Notes: generated from the sequence alone by a model not told the origin. 32,894 nt of DNA from an uncultured Muribaculaceae bacterium (GCA_944321715.1 CALUMJ010000031.1:1-32894); one strand, 5' to 3'; shown: positions 1-8,386, counted from the first letter of the stretch. Numbers and translations: made by a program.

Positions 1-250
1 CGCACAGGCCGCCGAACAGCCACGTTGTGGTTGACATCAGTCCGATAGATGCGGCAGGGTTTGCGCCAAGGCTTCCCACCATCGACGCGTCGATGTATTG
101 CATGGCAATCGACGAGAATTGTGCCAGCATCGATGGCACACTCAGTTGCACGGTGAGCCACAATTGCTGGCGCAGGGTCATCGGCTTGCCCTCGCGTATG
201 AGGGCAAGCAGTGCGTCGGTGCCGTTTGTGCGTGTTTGTTGTTCCGTCAT
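1..250 (-). CDS. MATE family efflux transporter, N-terminal part (cut by window edge)
   Basis: This is the first 83 codons of an inner-membrane drug/sodium antiporter. A charged cytoplasmic start (MTEQQTRTNG) is followed by LTVQLSVPSMLAQFSSIAMQ and then YIDASMVGSLG, which matches the first transmembrane helix and the D-x-x-(M/F)VG signature of MATE exporters. The ATG at 250-248 overlaps the TGA of the upstream outer-membrane factor gene (ATGA, 4 bases), so translation is probably coupled and the gene is the fourth member of the RND efflux operon. The remainder lies outside the window, so integrity cannot be judged. The family assignment rests on 83 residues but the motif is clear; the substrate is unknown. 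Confidence 0.85.
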   Translation of the reverse strand, partial: MTEQQTRTNGTDALLALIREGKPMTLRQQLWLTVQLSVPSMLAQFSSIAMQYIDASMVGSLGANPAASIGLMSTTTWLFGGLC

Positions 251-1647
251 TGCGCCGAGGTCGAAGCTGGTTGCCAGCCTCCGCCGAGTGCTTTATAAAG
301 GTTGACAACGGCGATTTGCTTGTCGCGAACGGCGTTGCTCAGGTCGATTTGTGCCGAGAGGTAGGTACGCTGGGCATCGAGCAGGTCGAGGTAACCTATG
401 ACACCGTTCATGTATTGCAGTTGAGCAAGGTCGAGTGTACTCCGCGAGGAGCGTTCCAGGCGGTATTGCGAGTCATAGATTTCCTGCGTCTTGTTGTATT
501 GCACGATGGCGTTGTATGCGTCCATGAAAGCATTCAGCACCGCCTTCTCGTAGGCATACACGGCTTGTTCGTATGCAGCTTGTGCTGCCCGGTGGCGCGA
601 CTTGTTCTTCCACAGGCCGACTACGGGTTGTAGCAGGGTTCCACTGATAAGGTGGTAGGGCGACTTGAGAATTTCGCTCAATTGGTCGCTTTCGGCACCA
701 AGGTCGGCAGTCAGGCTTATGCGAGGGAACATATTGGTGTAGGCAATCCCTACCTGGGCATTTGCTGCAATCAGGTCTTGCTCGGCTTGGCGCACGTCGG
801 GGCGGCGTTCAAGCAGTGTCGATGGCAATCCCACAGGCAAGTTTACAGGCAAAATCACATCTTCGGGCAGTTCCACGCGGCCTATGGCCTGTGGATATTC
901 GCCGGCAAGGAATGCTATTTCGTTTTCTTTCAGTGTGATTTGCTGTTCAAGGTCGGGAATGAGGGCTTCGGCACTTGCAAGCTCCACTTGTGCCTGGCGG
1001 TAGGTCATCTCCGATGTCAATCCACCTTCATACCGCAGCCGGGCAAGTTCGAGTCCTTCGCGGCGGGCATCGACTGTCTGGCTGACAATACGCAGCTCGT
1101 TATCGAGGGCCACAAGTTCAAAGTATGACTGTGCCACATTAGCCACAAGGCTCATTTGCAAGGCACGCTGGTTCTCGACCGACGACATGAATTGTGCCAT
1201 GCTCCGGTCTTTCGCCCATCGCAGGTTGCCCCACAGGTCTAATTCCCAAGTTATGCGGGCTTTTAGGTCGAATTGGTTATCATCGTCGGCATTATTGCCT
1301 CCATAATTGTCCTGTTCTTTTTTGGCATACACGCGCAATGCCACGTCGGGAAACAGGTTGGCCACGTCGATGCGCTTCAGCGCGGCGAGTTCTTTCACGC
1401 GAGCCGCAGCGATGAGCAAGTCCTTGTTGTTTTCGAGAGTCTTCTTAATCAAGGCTTGCAACATGGTGTCGGCATAGACGTAGTTCCATGGCAGGTCGGC
1501 AATCGAAATGGTGTCGGCGGCCGTGGAGGTGCTGTCAATCAGGTCGGGCAACTCCAAGTCGGGGCGCGTGTAACGCTTTCCCAACTTGCAACTCGCCACG
1601 AGCATCGACAGTAGTGCTATCGTGATAAATATTTTAGTTGTTTTCAT
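247..1647 (-). CDS. RND efflux outer-membrane factor (TolC/OprM/NodT type lipoprotein)
   Basis: This 466-residue protein is the outer-membrane exit duct of a tripartite efflux pump. The N-terminus is a lipoprotein signal peptide ending in LVASC, with the lipidated Cys at residue 20. YTRPDLELPD follows, the usual NodT/OprM start. Two repeated long-helix OEP blocks are visible, each with the typical N-x-D / E-L-R-I pattern (RITWELDLWGNLRWAKDRS and LLERRPDVRQAEQDLIAANA). LLERRPDVRQAE is a hallmark of the family. The start codon overlaps the permease gene by 14 bases and the stop overlaps the MATE start, so it sits in the middle of one operon. Length is normal for the family (about 460-480). Substrate specificity cannot be read from the sequence. 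Confidence 0.95.
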   Translation of the reverse strand: MKTTKIFITIALLSMLVASCKLGKRYTRPDLELPDLIDSTSTAADTISIADLPWNYVYADTMLQALIKKTLENNKDLLIAAARVKELAALKRIDVANLFPDVALRVYAKKEQDNYGGNNADDDNQFDLKARITWELDLWGNLRWAKDRSMAQFMSSVENQRALQMSLVANVAQSYFELVALDNELRIVSQTVDARREGLELARLRYEGGLTSEMTYRQAQVELASAEALIPDLEQQITLKENEIAFLAGEYPQAIGRVELPEDVILPVNLPVGLPSTLLERRPDVRQAEQDLIAANAQVGIAYTNMFPRISLTADLGAESDQLSEILKSPYHLISGTLLQPVVGLWKNKSRHRAAQAAYEQAVYAYEKAVLNAFMDAYNAIVQYNKTQEIYDSQYRLERSSRSTLDLAQLQYMNGVIGYLDLLDAQRTYLSAQIDLSNAVRDKQIAVVNLYKALGGGWQPASTSAQ

Positions 1648-4600
1648 CTTTGTGTTTTTTTCCGATGTGAATCTTGTTGGTGGTTTGCTTGATTTTGCCA
1701 GTAGTCTTGTAAATCATTACAAAAAAGAACGGTACAAGCACGATTCCCAATGTCACGGCCAGAATCATTCCGAAGAACACGCCCGAACCTATGGCTTGAC
1801 GGCTTCCTGCACCAGGCCCCGAGGCGATTACCAGCGGCAACATGCCGAGGATGAATGCCAGCGACGTCATCAAGATTGGGCGGAAACGCAGGTGCGAAGC
1901 ATGGAGTGCGGCTTCTTGCACACTCTTTCCGGCTGTAACCTCGTCTTTGGCAAACTCCACGATGAGGATTGCATTCTTGGCAGCCATACCCACAAGCATC
2001 ACAAGTCCGATTTGGAAATAAGTGTTGTTTTCAAGTCCAAGGACAAGTATTCCCAAGTATGCACCCAATGCGGCCACAGGTAGCGACAGCAGCACAGAGA
2101 TGGGGATTGTCCAGCTTTCGTATAGTGCGGCAAGGAACAGGAACACAAACAGGAACACCAGTGCGAGAATCATGCCCGTTTGTCCGCCAGCCTTTTGCTC
2201 TTGGTATGAGAGTCCGCTCCATTCCACGCCTATGTTGTCGGGCAAGTGGTCGCGAGCAAGCTGCTCGATGGTTTCCATAGCCTGCCCCGAGCTGTAGCCT
2301 TGAGCTGCCTCGCCGCGAATCACGGCAGAGTTGAACATATTGAATCGCTTGATGCTTCCAGGGCCTGTGGTGTACTCGGTGGTACCAAGGGCGGTGAGCG
2401 GAATCATGTCGCCATTCTTGCCGCGAACGAAAAACAGGTTGATGTTGTCGCGATGTTCGCGGTATTGGGCCTCGGCCTGCAAGTAAACGCGGTAAACGCG
2501 GTTATACATGTTGAAGTCGTTGACATATACCGCACCCGTGTAGGCTTTCATTGTGGCAAACACATCGGCCATAGACACGCCGGCGAGTTTCACCCGGTCG
2601 CGGTCAACGTCGAAGTATAGCTGCGGTATTTCGCTTTGCAGCGACGACGACAGCCCTGTGAGCACGCTACTTTGTTGTGCGTAGGCCATGAGTGTGTCGG
2701 CCGCGTCCACAAGGTTGTCGAATGTAGCATCGCCACGGGCTTCGAGCTGCAATTCAAAGCCTCCCGACGTGCCAAGCCCTGGAATTACTGGCGGTGTTGA
2801 CAGGTAAACCTTGCATTCGGGATATTTTTCAAATTCGTTGCGGGCATATTCCATGACCTCGTCGATTGACACCTTGTTGCGCTCGGCCCAGTTCTTCAAG
2901 ATTACAGTGAGTGTGCTGCGGGCCTGGCTGGTGCCTACACGCGGGCTTGAACCGACGACGCTTTGCACATACTCCACGGCGTCGTTTTTCATCAAGTAGT
3001 CAACAGCGCGTTCCGAAACCACGCGAGTACGCTCGATTGTGGAACCTTCGGGCAATTCAAGCTCTACGGTGAAATATCCTTGGTCTTCCGATGGAAGGAA
3101 GCTGGAAGGTATCAATTTGTATAGGACGAAAATCACTACTATTACCATTCCGAACGCTGCCATTATGCGGCGCGGGTTCTTGATTGCTACTTTTATGAAG
3201 CCCACATACTTGTGGTTGCCCTTGTCAATCCAGTGGTTGATGAGCCTGAACATCTTGTTTTTCTTCTTGGTAGGGTCGTGGGGCTTCAATATGAGTGAAC
3301 ACATCACAGGTGTAAGTGTCAGGGCGACTACAGCCGACAGCAGCACCGACACGGCGATGGTCACACTGAACTGGCGATAGAGCTGCCCCGTGATGCCCGA
3401 CAAGAAGCTCACAGGCACGAACACCGCCGCCAGCACGAGCGATGTGGCGATGAGCGCACCAGTAAGCCCTTCCATGGCCTTTTTTGTAGCCTCGTAGGGG
3501 CTTAGGTGTTCCTCCTCCATGATGCGTTCCACATTTTCCACTACCACGATGGCATCGTCCACCACAATACCGATGGCAAGCACCAGGCCGAGCAGGGTGA
3601 GTATGTTGAGCGAGAAGCCCATTATGAGCATGAATCCGAAAGTACCGATTAACGATATAGGCACGGCAATGATTGGGATTACCGTGGCGCGCCAGCTTTG
3701 CAGCGAGAAAAATACCACGATGGTTACAAGAAACAATGCTTCGAACAACGTTTTATACACCTCGTGGATTGACTCGGAGATGTATTCGGTCATGTCGAAA
3801 GGAATTTGGTAAGTAAGCCCTTCGGGGAAACTTTGGCTGATGTTGTGCATTTCCTGTTTTACCAGCTCGGCGACTTCCACGGCGTTCGCACCTGGCAGCA
3901 AGTATATGCCCAATACTGCGGCATTACCGCCGTTGATGCCGCTCTCGGTGTTGTAGGATTGCGCTTCGAGCGATACGCGTGCCACGTCGCGCATTCTGAT
4001 TAGCGACCCGTCGGCATTGGCACGCAACACGATTTGCTCCAATTGCGACACGTTGGACAGACGGCCTTGGGCGGTGATTGGAATAGTGATGTCGATGCCC
4101 TTGACAGGCTGCTGGCCAAATACGCCGGCGGCCGATTCTCGGTTCTGGTCAATCAGCGCGTTTTGCACGTCCTTTACGGTCAGGCCGAAGTTGGCCAGTT
4201 TTGCCGGGTCAACCCATATCTGCATTGCGTAGTACCGGCTACCGATGTTCGACACACGGCCTACGCCTGGAATGCGTCGCAACAGGTCGAGGACGTTGAG
4301 CGTGGCAAAGTTGCTGAGGTATATTTCGTCGTATTTAGGGTCGCTCGAAGTGAGGCACACGGTCATTAGCTGGTTGGAAGCCTGCTTCTCGACCTCGATA
4401 CCGTTTTGCACCACTTCGGCCGGCAATCGTGATTCGGCAAGTTTCACGCGGTTTTGTATTTCCACGGCGGCAAGGTCGGCATCCGAACTGATGTCGAACG
4501 TGATTGTCGCCGAGAAGCCTCCAGAGTTGGAACTGTTAGATTCCATATAGAGCATTCCGGGCGTACCGTTTAGTTCCTGCTCGATGGGCGTCGCCACAGC

Positions 4601-4780
4601 TTGCGACACGGTGAGTGCGCTTGCTCCTGGATATGAGGCCGAAACCCTCACCACGGGCGGCGTGATTTGTGGGTATTGGTCGATGGGCAGCATCAGAAGC
4701 CCGATTATGCCAATAATCACAATCAATATTGATATGACAGCCGAGAATACTGGTCTGTCAATGAAGAAGTTGACTTTCAT
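1634..4780 (-). CDS. RND efflux pump permease, HAE1/AcrB family
   Basis: This 1048-residue inner-membrane proton/drug antiporter is the engine of the tripartite pump and forms a trimer in the known family. It begins MKVNFFIDRPVFSAVISILI, as AcrB homologues do, and has the twelve-helix, two-porter-loop layout. The proton-relay residues are present: adjacent Asp408-Asp409 in the fourth helix (GIVVDDAIVVVENVERIM) and Lys935 in the tenth (GMAAKNAILIVEFAKD). Length matches AcrB (1049). It lies 28 bases after the adaptor gene and overlaps the outer-membrane factor gene by 14 bases. There is no sign of decay. Hydrophobic and amphiphilic drugs, bile acids or detergents are the usual substrates, but this is family knowledge only. 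Confidence 0.97.
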   Translation of the reverse strand: MKVNFFIDRPVFSAVISILIVIIGIIGLLMLPIDQYPQITPPVVRVSASYPGASALTVSQAVATPIEQELNGTPGMLYMESNSSNSGGFSATITFDISSDADLAAVEIQNRVKLAESRLPAEVVQNGIEVEKQASNQLMTVCLTSSDPKYDEIYLSNFATLNVLDLLRRIPGVGRVSNIGSRYYAMQIWVDPAKLANFGLTVKDVQNALIDQNRESAAGVFGQQPVKGIDITIPITAQGRLSNVSQLEQIVLRANADGSLIRMRDVARVSLEAQSYNTESGINGGNAAVLGIYLLPGANAVEVAELVKQEMHNISQSFPEGLTYQIPFDMTEYISESIHEVYKTLFEALFLVTIVVFFSLQSWRATVIPIIAVPISLIGTFGFMLIMGFSLNILTLLGLVLAIGIVVDDAIVVVENVERIMEEEHLSPYEATKKAMEGLTGALIATSLVLAAVFVPVSFLSGITGQLYRQFSVTIAVSVLLSAVVALTLTPVMCSLILKPHDPTKKKNKMFRLINHWIDKGNHKYVGFIKVAIKNPRRIMAAFGMVIVVIFVLYKLIPSSFLPSEDQGYFTVELELPEGSTIERTRVVSERAVDYLMKNDAVEYVQSVVGSSPRVGTSQARSTLTVILKNWAERNKVSIDEVMEYARNEFEKYPECKVYLSTPPVIPGLGTSGGFELQLEARGDATFDNLVDAADTLMAYAQQSSVLTGLSSSLQSEIPQLYFDVDRDRVKLAGVSMADVFATMKAYTGAVYVNDFNMYNRVYRVYLQAEAQYREHRDNINLFFVRGKNGDMIPLTALGTTEYTTGPGSIKRFNMFNSAVIRGEAAQGYSSGQAMETIEQLARDHLPDNIGVEWSGLSYQEQKAGGQTGMILALVFLFVFLFLAALYESWTIPISVLLSLPVAALGAYLGILVLGLENNTYFQIGLVMLVGMAAKNAILIVEFAKDEVTAGKSVQEAALHASHLRFRPILMTSLAFILGMLPLVIASGPGAGSRQAIGSGVFFGMILAVTLGIVLVPFFFVMIYKTTGKIKQTTNKIHIGKKHKDENN

Positions 4781-4808
4781 ATCTGTGAGTGATTAATGGA
4801 GGTGGCTG

Positions 4809-6014
4809 TTACTCGTCGGTTTTTGCCTCTTGGGCATCGGTGTTCTCAAAATCTTCGGGGCGAGCCACTATTACTTTGATTCCCGGTGTGAGTTTGTTCA
4901 CGCCCTCGGTGACAACCATTTCGCCGGGAACGATACCACGCTCAACAACCATGTTGTTGCCAAATTCGGCACTTACTTCGATATAGCGTCGTTCAACCGT
5001 CGAGTCGCGACGCATTACATATATGTAGGATGCTCCTTTTTCTTGGATAAGCGATTTTTGCGGTACCACCGTAGCATTTTCCATGACATCGAGCAACAGC
5101 CTAACCTTGGTGAACTGGCCGGGGAGCAACACATGGTTTGGGTTGGCCATTTCGGCGCGTACCGAGAATGTTCCTGTTTCGGGGTTAACTTGCGGTTCGG
5201 CAAAGTCAACAAGGCCTTTGTAAGGATAGACGCTGTTGTCGGCGAGAGTGATAGTGACAGTGGGCTGCCACGAGCGAGTGGTGTCTTGTTGCCCGATGTT
5301 GACGTTGCGCTCTTTGCTGCGCAGGTAGTCGAGGGCTGTCATGCTGAAATCGACAAGCACGGTGTCGCTCTTCACGATGGTGGCAAGCAGCGATTGCGCC
5401 CCGGTGCCGACGAGAGTTCCAAGGTCAACGTGCCGTTCGCTGATGTGGCCCGAAATGGGCGAAGTGACTATGGTGTAGCCCAATTCTTGTTCGGCCTGGT
5501 CAAGGTCGGCTTGGCTCATGCCCACACTGGCAACTGCGGTTTCATAGGCAGCGATGGCATTGTCGAGGTCGAGCTGGCTGGCAGCGTTTTGTTCATATAA
5601 CGGGCGAATGCGTTCGAGGTCGCGTTCGGCTTTGCGTGCCGTGGCTTCGTCTTTTTTCAGCTGTGCCCGAGCCTTGTCGGCTTTTGCCTTGTATTGGTCT
5701 TGGTTTATGACAAAAAGCACTTGGCCGCGTTTGACGTATGTGCCTTCCTCGAATTTCATTTGTTCGAGGAATCCTTCTACGCGCGCCCTGACTTCGACAA
5801 ACTGCTGGGCCCTGATGCGGCCCACGTAGTCGCCATATATTTCCACATCTTGTTTGCCGGCTGGTTCGACACACACAACTGGGTAGTCGGGTTCTTGGGC
5901 AGGCTTCCTTGTCAAAAAGAACCATGCTGCACCAATCACTACAATTGCAACGATGGCAATGATAGCTTGTTTTTTCCCGAATTTAAGATTCTGCGTTGAC
6001 TGATAAAATCTCAT
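4809..6014 (-). CDS. RND efflux periplasmic adaptor (AcrA/MexA family membrane fusion protein)
   Basis: This 401-residue adaptor links the permease to the outer-membrane duct. It has one N-terminal membrane anchor (about residues 16-34, QAIIAIVAIVVIGAAWFFL). There is no lipobox cysteine, so it is anchored by a helix rather than by lipid. The first lipoyl half follows (about 70-103, VRARVEGFLEQMKF ... VKRGQVLFVI). An Ala/Lys/Glu-rich alpha-hairpin comes next (about 104-180), then the second lipoyl half (VTSPISGHISERHVDLGTLV), and finally beta-barrel and membrane-proximal domains. It is the first gene of the operon adaptor-permease-OMF-MATE. No repressor gene is adjacent inside the window. Confidence 0.96.
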   Translation of the reverse strand: MRFYQSTQNLKFGKKQAIIAIVAIVVIGAAWFFLTRKPAQEPDYPVVCVEPAGKQDVEIYGDYVGRIRAQQFVEVRARVEGFLEQMKFEEGTYVKRGQVLFVINQDQYKAKADKARAQLKKDEATARKAERDLERIRPLYEQNAASQLDLDNAIAAYETAVASVGMSQADLDQAEQELGYTIVTSPISGHISERHVDLGTLVGTGAQSLLATIVKSDTVLVDFSMTALDYLRSKERNVNIGQQDTTRSWQPTVTITLADNSVYPYKGLVDFAEPQVNPETGTFSVRAEMANPNHVLLPGQFTKVRLLLDVMENATVVPQKSLIQEKGASYIYVMRRDSTVERRYIEVSAEFGNNMVVERGIVPGEMVVTEGVNKLTPGIKVIVARPEDFENTDAQEAKTDE

Positions 6015-6037
6015 TTTGTCAATGTGTTAGATTGCTT

Positions 6038-6056
6038 CTGGCATAGCTCATGCCAG
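6038..6056. promoter_or_regulatory. Inverted repeat in the leader of the efflux operon (candidate operator or hairpin)
   Basis: A perfect 7-base inverted repeat, CTGGCAT-AGCTC-ATGCCAG, lies 23 bases before the adaptor ATG. It sits between the best candidate promoter and the start codon, where a repressor dimer or an RNA hairpin could act. No protein can be assigned to it from sequence alone. Confidence 0.4.
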
Positions 6057-6178
6057 TTTGGCTATTGTTTTGTTTGTAAAGTTATTTATCCTTAACCATT
6101 TGTCGGCCCACTGTTGGCACAATACTTGGAGCAAGTTTTGTGTACGTCACAGCCATCGCACAAGTGGCAATTGCAATG

Positions 6179-6207
6179 CAAAAATAGATACACAGTGAAA
6201 ATGGCAA
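6179..6207 (-). promoter_or_regulatory. Candidate promoter of the efflux operon
   Basis: On the minus strand a TATTTTTG box (6186-6179) fits TAnnTTTG, with TTG at 6207-6205 and an 18-base spacer. That is one to two bases shorter than the other good promoters here. The stretch 6015-6360 holds no gene. Besides this box and the inverted repeat at 6038-6056 it contains only AT-rich DNA and a GGCCGC/GCGGCC pair near 6320-6353. Confidence 0.35.
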
Positions 6208-6360
6208 TAACGAGTCACATATAAAATTTGCTAATGGTTATATATTTTTAACCCGAAGCAATGGCGTTGAAATGCATTTGATAGATGTAAATATGCCTTT
6301 GGGTGTATTGTATTGCACTTGGCCGCAGTTTGCCTAAAAACAATAGAAGCGGCCTATGGA

Positions 6361-6405
6361 TATAATAAAACCGCTATTGCCCTCATTACTGGGGGCTACA
6401 GCGGT
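6361..6405 (-). terminator. Probable intrinsic terminator of rpmH
   Basis: Read on the minus strand, ACCGCT pairs with AGCGGT (6405-6400 with 6375-6370). An inner GCCC/GGGC stem closes a 10-base loop, and a T-rich tail (TTTATTATA) follows. It lies about 80 bases after the rpmH stop. The internal loop makes the stem imperfect. Confidence 0.5.
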
Positions 6406-6483
6406 CTGTTAGTTTATGCTCTCCACCAATCATCAACGCGGGGAAAGCCATCTTCACATGAGTGTGTGGTTTCGTGCGGCGAA

Positions 6484-6639
6484 TTACTTGCTGCCGATAG
6501 AGTCAGATACCGTGAGGCTGTAACGCCCCTTGGCACGGCGGCGTGCAAGCACCTTGCGGCCGTCGGCAGTTTTCATCCTTTGGCGGAAGCCATGCTTGTT
6601 GACTCTCTTCCTGTTTGATGGTTGGTATGTTCTTTTCAT
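6484..6639 (-). CDS. rpmH: 50S ribosomal protein L34
   Basis: This 51-residue, very basic protein of the large ribosomal subunit is too short to show in most ORF listings. The sequence opens [20 protein letters not shown] and continues with [19 protein letters not shown], the near-invariant L34 signature. A short C-terminal tail, [12 protein letters not shown], is a little longer than the E. coli protein (46 residues). It stands alone with its own promoter and a likely terminator. It is not next to rnpA or dnaA as in many other bacteria. Confidence 0.97.
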   Translation of the reverse strand: MKRTYQPSNRKRVNKHGFRQRMKTADGRKVLARRRAKGRYSLTVSDSIGSK

Positions 6640-6682
6640 TGTTTTATATTTTTACTGTTTCTTTATATTCAAATTCGGTGTG

Positions 6683-6714
6683 CAAAATTAGTGACTTTTT
6701 TTGAAATTACCAAA
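6683..6714 (-). promoter_or_regulatory. Bacteroidetes-type promoter of rpmH
   Basis: On the minus strand TTTG (6714-6711), a 20-base spacer and TAATTTTG (6690-6683) match the sigma-ABfr consensus exactly. The predicted transcript starts near 6676, giving an untranslated leader of about 37 bases before the rpmH ATG. Confidence 0.8.
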
Positions 6715-6764
6715 GCACACATTTGTTTTTCGTAAAAAATGTGGCAAGCAGTCGCTGCCCTGAT

Positions 6765-6791
6765 AAAAAAAGCGAGGATTGTGTCCTCGCT
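6765..6791 (-). terminator. Intrinsic terminator after tRNA-Val
   Basis: A perfect 8-base stem, AGCGAGGA and TCCTCGCT with a 5-base loop, is followed on the minus strand by a run of T. It starts nine bases after the tRNA 3' end. Confidence 0.9.
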
Positions 6792-6799
6792 CTTTCTTG

Positions 6800-6874
6800 T
6801 GGGCGTTGACGGATTCGAACCGCCGACCCTCTGCTTGTAAGGCAGATGCTCTGAACCAGCTGAGCTAAACGCCC
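6800..6874 (-). tRNA. tRNA-Val (anticodon TAC)
   Basis: A complete cloverleaf can be drawn. The acceptor stem is GGGCGTT with AACGCCC. The D arm lies in TAGCTCAGCTGGTTCAGAGC. The anticodon arm is TCTGC-CTTACAA-GCAGA with anticodon TAC. The T arm is CGGCG/TTCGAAT/CCGTC-like, with the conserved GGTTCGAATCC. The discriminator is A and is followed by CAA, so the 3' CCA is not encoded. The gene is about 75 bases, with its own promoter and terminator. Confidence 0.95.
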
Positions 6875-6895
6875 TTGTTTTTCGTTTTTGCGTTG

Positions 6896-6926
6896 CAAAG
6901 GTAGCGCTTATTTTTGGATTGGCAAA
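6896..6926 (-). promoter_or_regulatory. Promoter of tRNA-Val
   Basis: On the minus strand TTTG (6926-6923), a 19-base spacer and TACCTTTG (6903-6896) fit the Bacteroidetes consensus. The expected start is near 6889, about 15 bases before the mature tRNA. Confidence 0.75.
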
Positions 6927-6966
6927 ATTTTTCGCCGAAAAAATCGCAAAAGAGCCACGCTTTTTT

Positions 6967-7008
6967 CATTTAAAGCGGCTTCGCCGCCCTGCATTGCCGC
7001 TTTAAATG
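6967..7008. repeat. Long hairpin downstream of the SGNH hydrolase gene
   Basis: A perfect 13-base inverted repeat, CATTTAAAGCGGC and GCCGCTTTAAATG, encloses a 16-base spacer. A competing smaller hairpin, GCGGC-TTC-GCCGC (6975-6987), shares the left arm. Near-direct repeats AGAGCCACGC (6951-6960) and AGAGCCGTGC (7011-7020) flank it. It could end the hydrolase transcript, but no T run follows on that strand. Confidence 0.6.
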
Positions 7009-7036
7009 GAAGAGCCGTGCATTCCGTGTGTGGGGG

Positions 7037-8215
7037 CTACTGCTGTTGTGGCATTAGCTGGCCGATGAGTGCGTCGGCAAGTAGTGAGCCTTGCAATTCA
7101 TATCCTATGACTTGGCAATGCACGTGGTCGCGGCTGCTCAGAAGTCCGTTGCTCAGCCATAGCCGAGATGAGCCTTCTCCGCCGGCTATTTCATACAAAT
7201 CCCATACGGGTATGTGTTTTTCGCGCCCGTATCGGAGGATAACGTTTCTCACGCTGGCTATGCGGCGGTTGATGGCATATCGTGAACGTCTTATGCGCCG
7301 CTGGCATTCCATGGGCGTTGTGAGCAGAAACTTGGCTTGCGGGTTTGCCGCCTTGAGTTGGCCGACGAGCTGGTCGATGCTTGCGTATATTTCGCTGTCG
7401 GTGTTGCGCCCGAAAGCCTCGTTTGTGCCGAACGATAATATTATTAGGCGTGGGCTTAGCAACTCGGTTTGCAGTGCAAAGTCATTGATTTTAAGGTAGT
7501 CGGCAAAGCAAGCCCCGTTGTTGCCTATGGCATTGTAGATTATGCCGGGCTGGCTGTTGGTGAGGTATGCGCCGTATAGTGTGCCTTGGCTGTTGACGCA
7601 GAATGTGGCCGACTGCGTGTCGCATGGCAGGTCGTAGGCGGTGGCATAATCGCTAAGTTTGAAGCTGTTGCATTGCCAGCCCTCGACCCAAGAGGTGTCG
7701 CTCGGTTGCGACGGCGAGTGCAGCAGTGCCACGTGGCAGAAGAGGCTGTCGTCGCCGTGGAGAGTGACAGTGAGCTTGCGTGGCCGTGTGCTGCCAAACG
7801 ACACGCCTATGCCAGTCATGCCCGGGCTGATATTGCCACGCCGTCGCATCAACCGGCAGCGTTCCACTGGGGTGGCATCGGCCGTGAACGAGTAATTGGC
7901 GGGCTGGTTGGTACCGGCAAGTTTCAGGGCCGCAATGCAGCCACGCCCGCCGTTGCCGAATTGCTGTTGCAATAGCCGCCGTGTGACTGTGGTCATGTAG
8001 TCGGCCTGTATGTGCGAGTCGCCGATGTGCAGTATGTTGAACTTCCCGTCGGGCAGGTCGGCCGATGGGTCGAGCAGTTCCTCGGCAAGGCAGCTCCAGT
8101 CGTCGCCGTTCATCTCGATGTGGTTGAGTTCGGTCTTGATGAAGTCTAATTCCTGTGCTTGCAGCATTGATGCGGCTGCAAGCACGAGGCAGAGCAGTGT
8201 GGTGCGTAGTGCCAT
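7037..8215 (-). CDS. Secreted SGNH/GDSL-family hydrolase
   Basis: This 392-residue exported esterase or deacetylase-like enzyme carries the SGNH blocks. Block I is HIGDSHIQAD with nucleophile Ser67. Block III is FGTNEAFG with Asn265. Block V is DHVHCQVIGYELQG with Asp363 and His366. The N-terminus MALRTTLLCLVLAAASMLQA is a signal peptide, probably cut before QELDF. The reading frame extends 27 bases further to a TTG at 8242, but that codon lies inside the promoter -7 box, so I chose the ATG at 8215. Bacteroidetes relatives are often tied to polysaccharide O-acetylation, but no acyltransferase gene is nearby, so the substrate is open. It is transcribed alone. Confidence 0.85.
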   Translation of the reverse strand: MALRTTLLCLVLAAASMLQAQELDFIKTELNHIEMNGDDWSCLAEELLDPSADLPDGKFNILHIGDSHIQADYMTTVTRRLLQQQFGNGGRGCIAALKLAGTNQPANYSFTADATPVERCRLMRRRGNISPGMTGIGVSFGSTRPRKLTVTLHGDDSLFCHVALLHSPSQPSDTSWVEGWQCNSFKLSDYATAYDLPCDTQSATFCVNSQGTLYGAYLTNSQPGIIYNAIGNNGACFADYLKINDFALQTELLSPRLIILSFGTNEAFGRNTDSEIYASIDQLVGQLKAANPQAKFLLTTPMECQRRIRRSRYAINRRIASVRNVILRYGREKHIPVWDLYEIAGGEGSSRLWLSNGLLSSRDHVHCQVIGYELQGSLLADALIGQLMPQQQ

Positions 8216-8239
8216 TTTTGAATGTAATTTTGTGCGGTG

Positions 8240-8247
8240 CAAAATTA
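8240..8247 (-). promoter_or_regulatory. -7 box of the SGNH hydrolase promoter
   Basis: TAATTTTG on the minus strand, 25 bases before the chosen ATG. No TTTG stands at the usual distance upstream, so only half of the promoter is seen. It rules out the longer TTG-started protein. Confidence 0.55.
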
Positions 8248-8300
8248 CAAAAAAACGCCGATAATGCGGGCTGAGTTGGTGCCAACAAAAAAGCGTAAAG

Positions 8301-8328
8301 AAAAATGGCGCCGTTTCGCAACGCCGCC
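8301..8328 (-). terminator. Probable terminator of the 42-residue Cys-rich gene
   Basis: On the minus strand GGCG-g-CGTT, loop GCGA, AACG-g-CGCC forms a stem with a single mismatch. ATTTTTCTTT follows. It lies about 60 bases after that gene's stop and before the hydrolase promoter. Confidence 0.6.
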
Positions 8329-8386
8329 AATATCTCTAACTACTATGGTAAAGTTATTATATTTTTTGTTTAATCTATTGCTCTTG

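Noticed and set aside
6313-6618. 101-residue plus-strand frame over rpmH
   Set aside because: It is antisense to the unmistakable ribosomal protein L34 gene and to its terminator.
6484-6639. rpmH away from rnpA and dnaA as an unusual rearrangement
   Set aside because: Separate rpmH loci are, to my knowledge, normal in Bacteroidetes; the gene has its own promoter.
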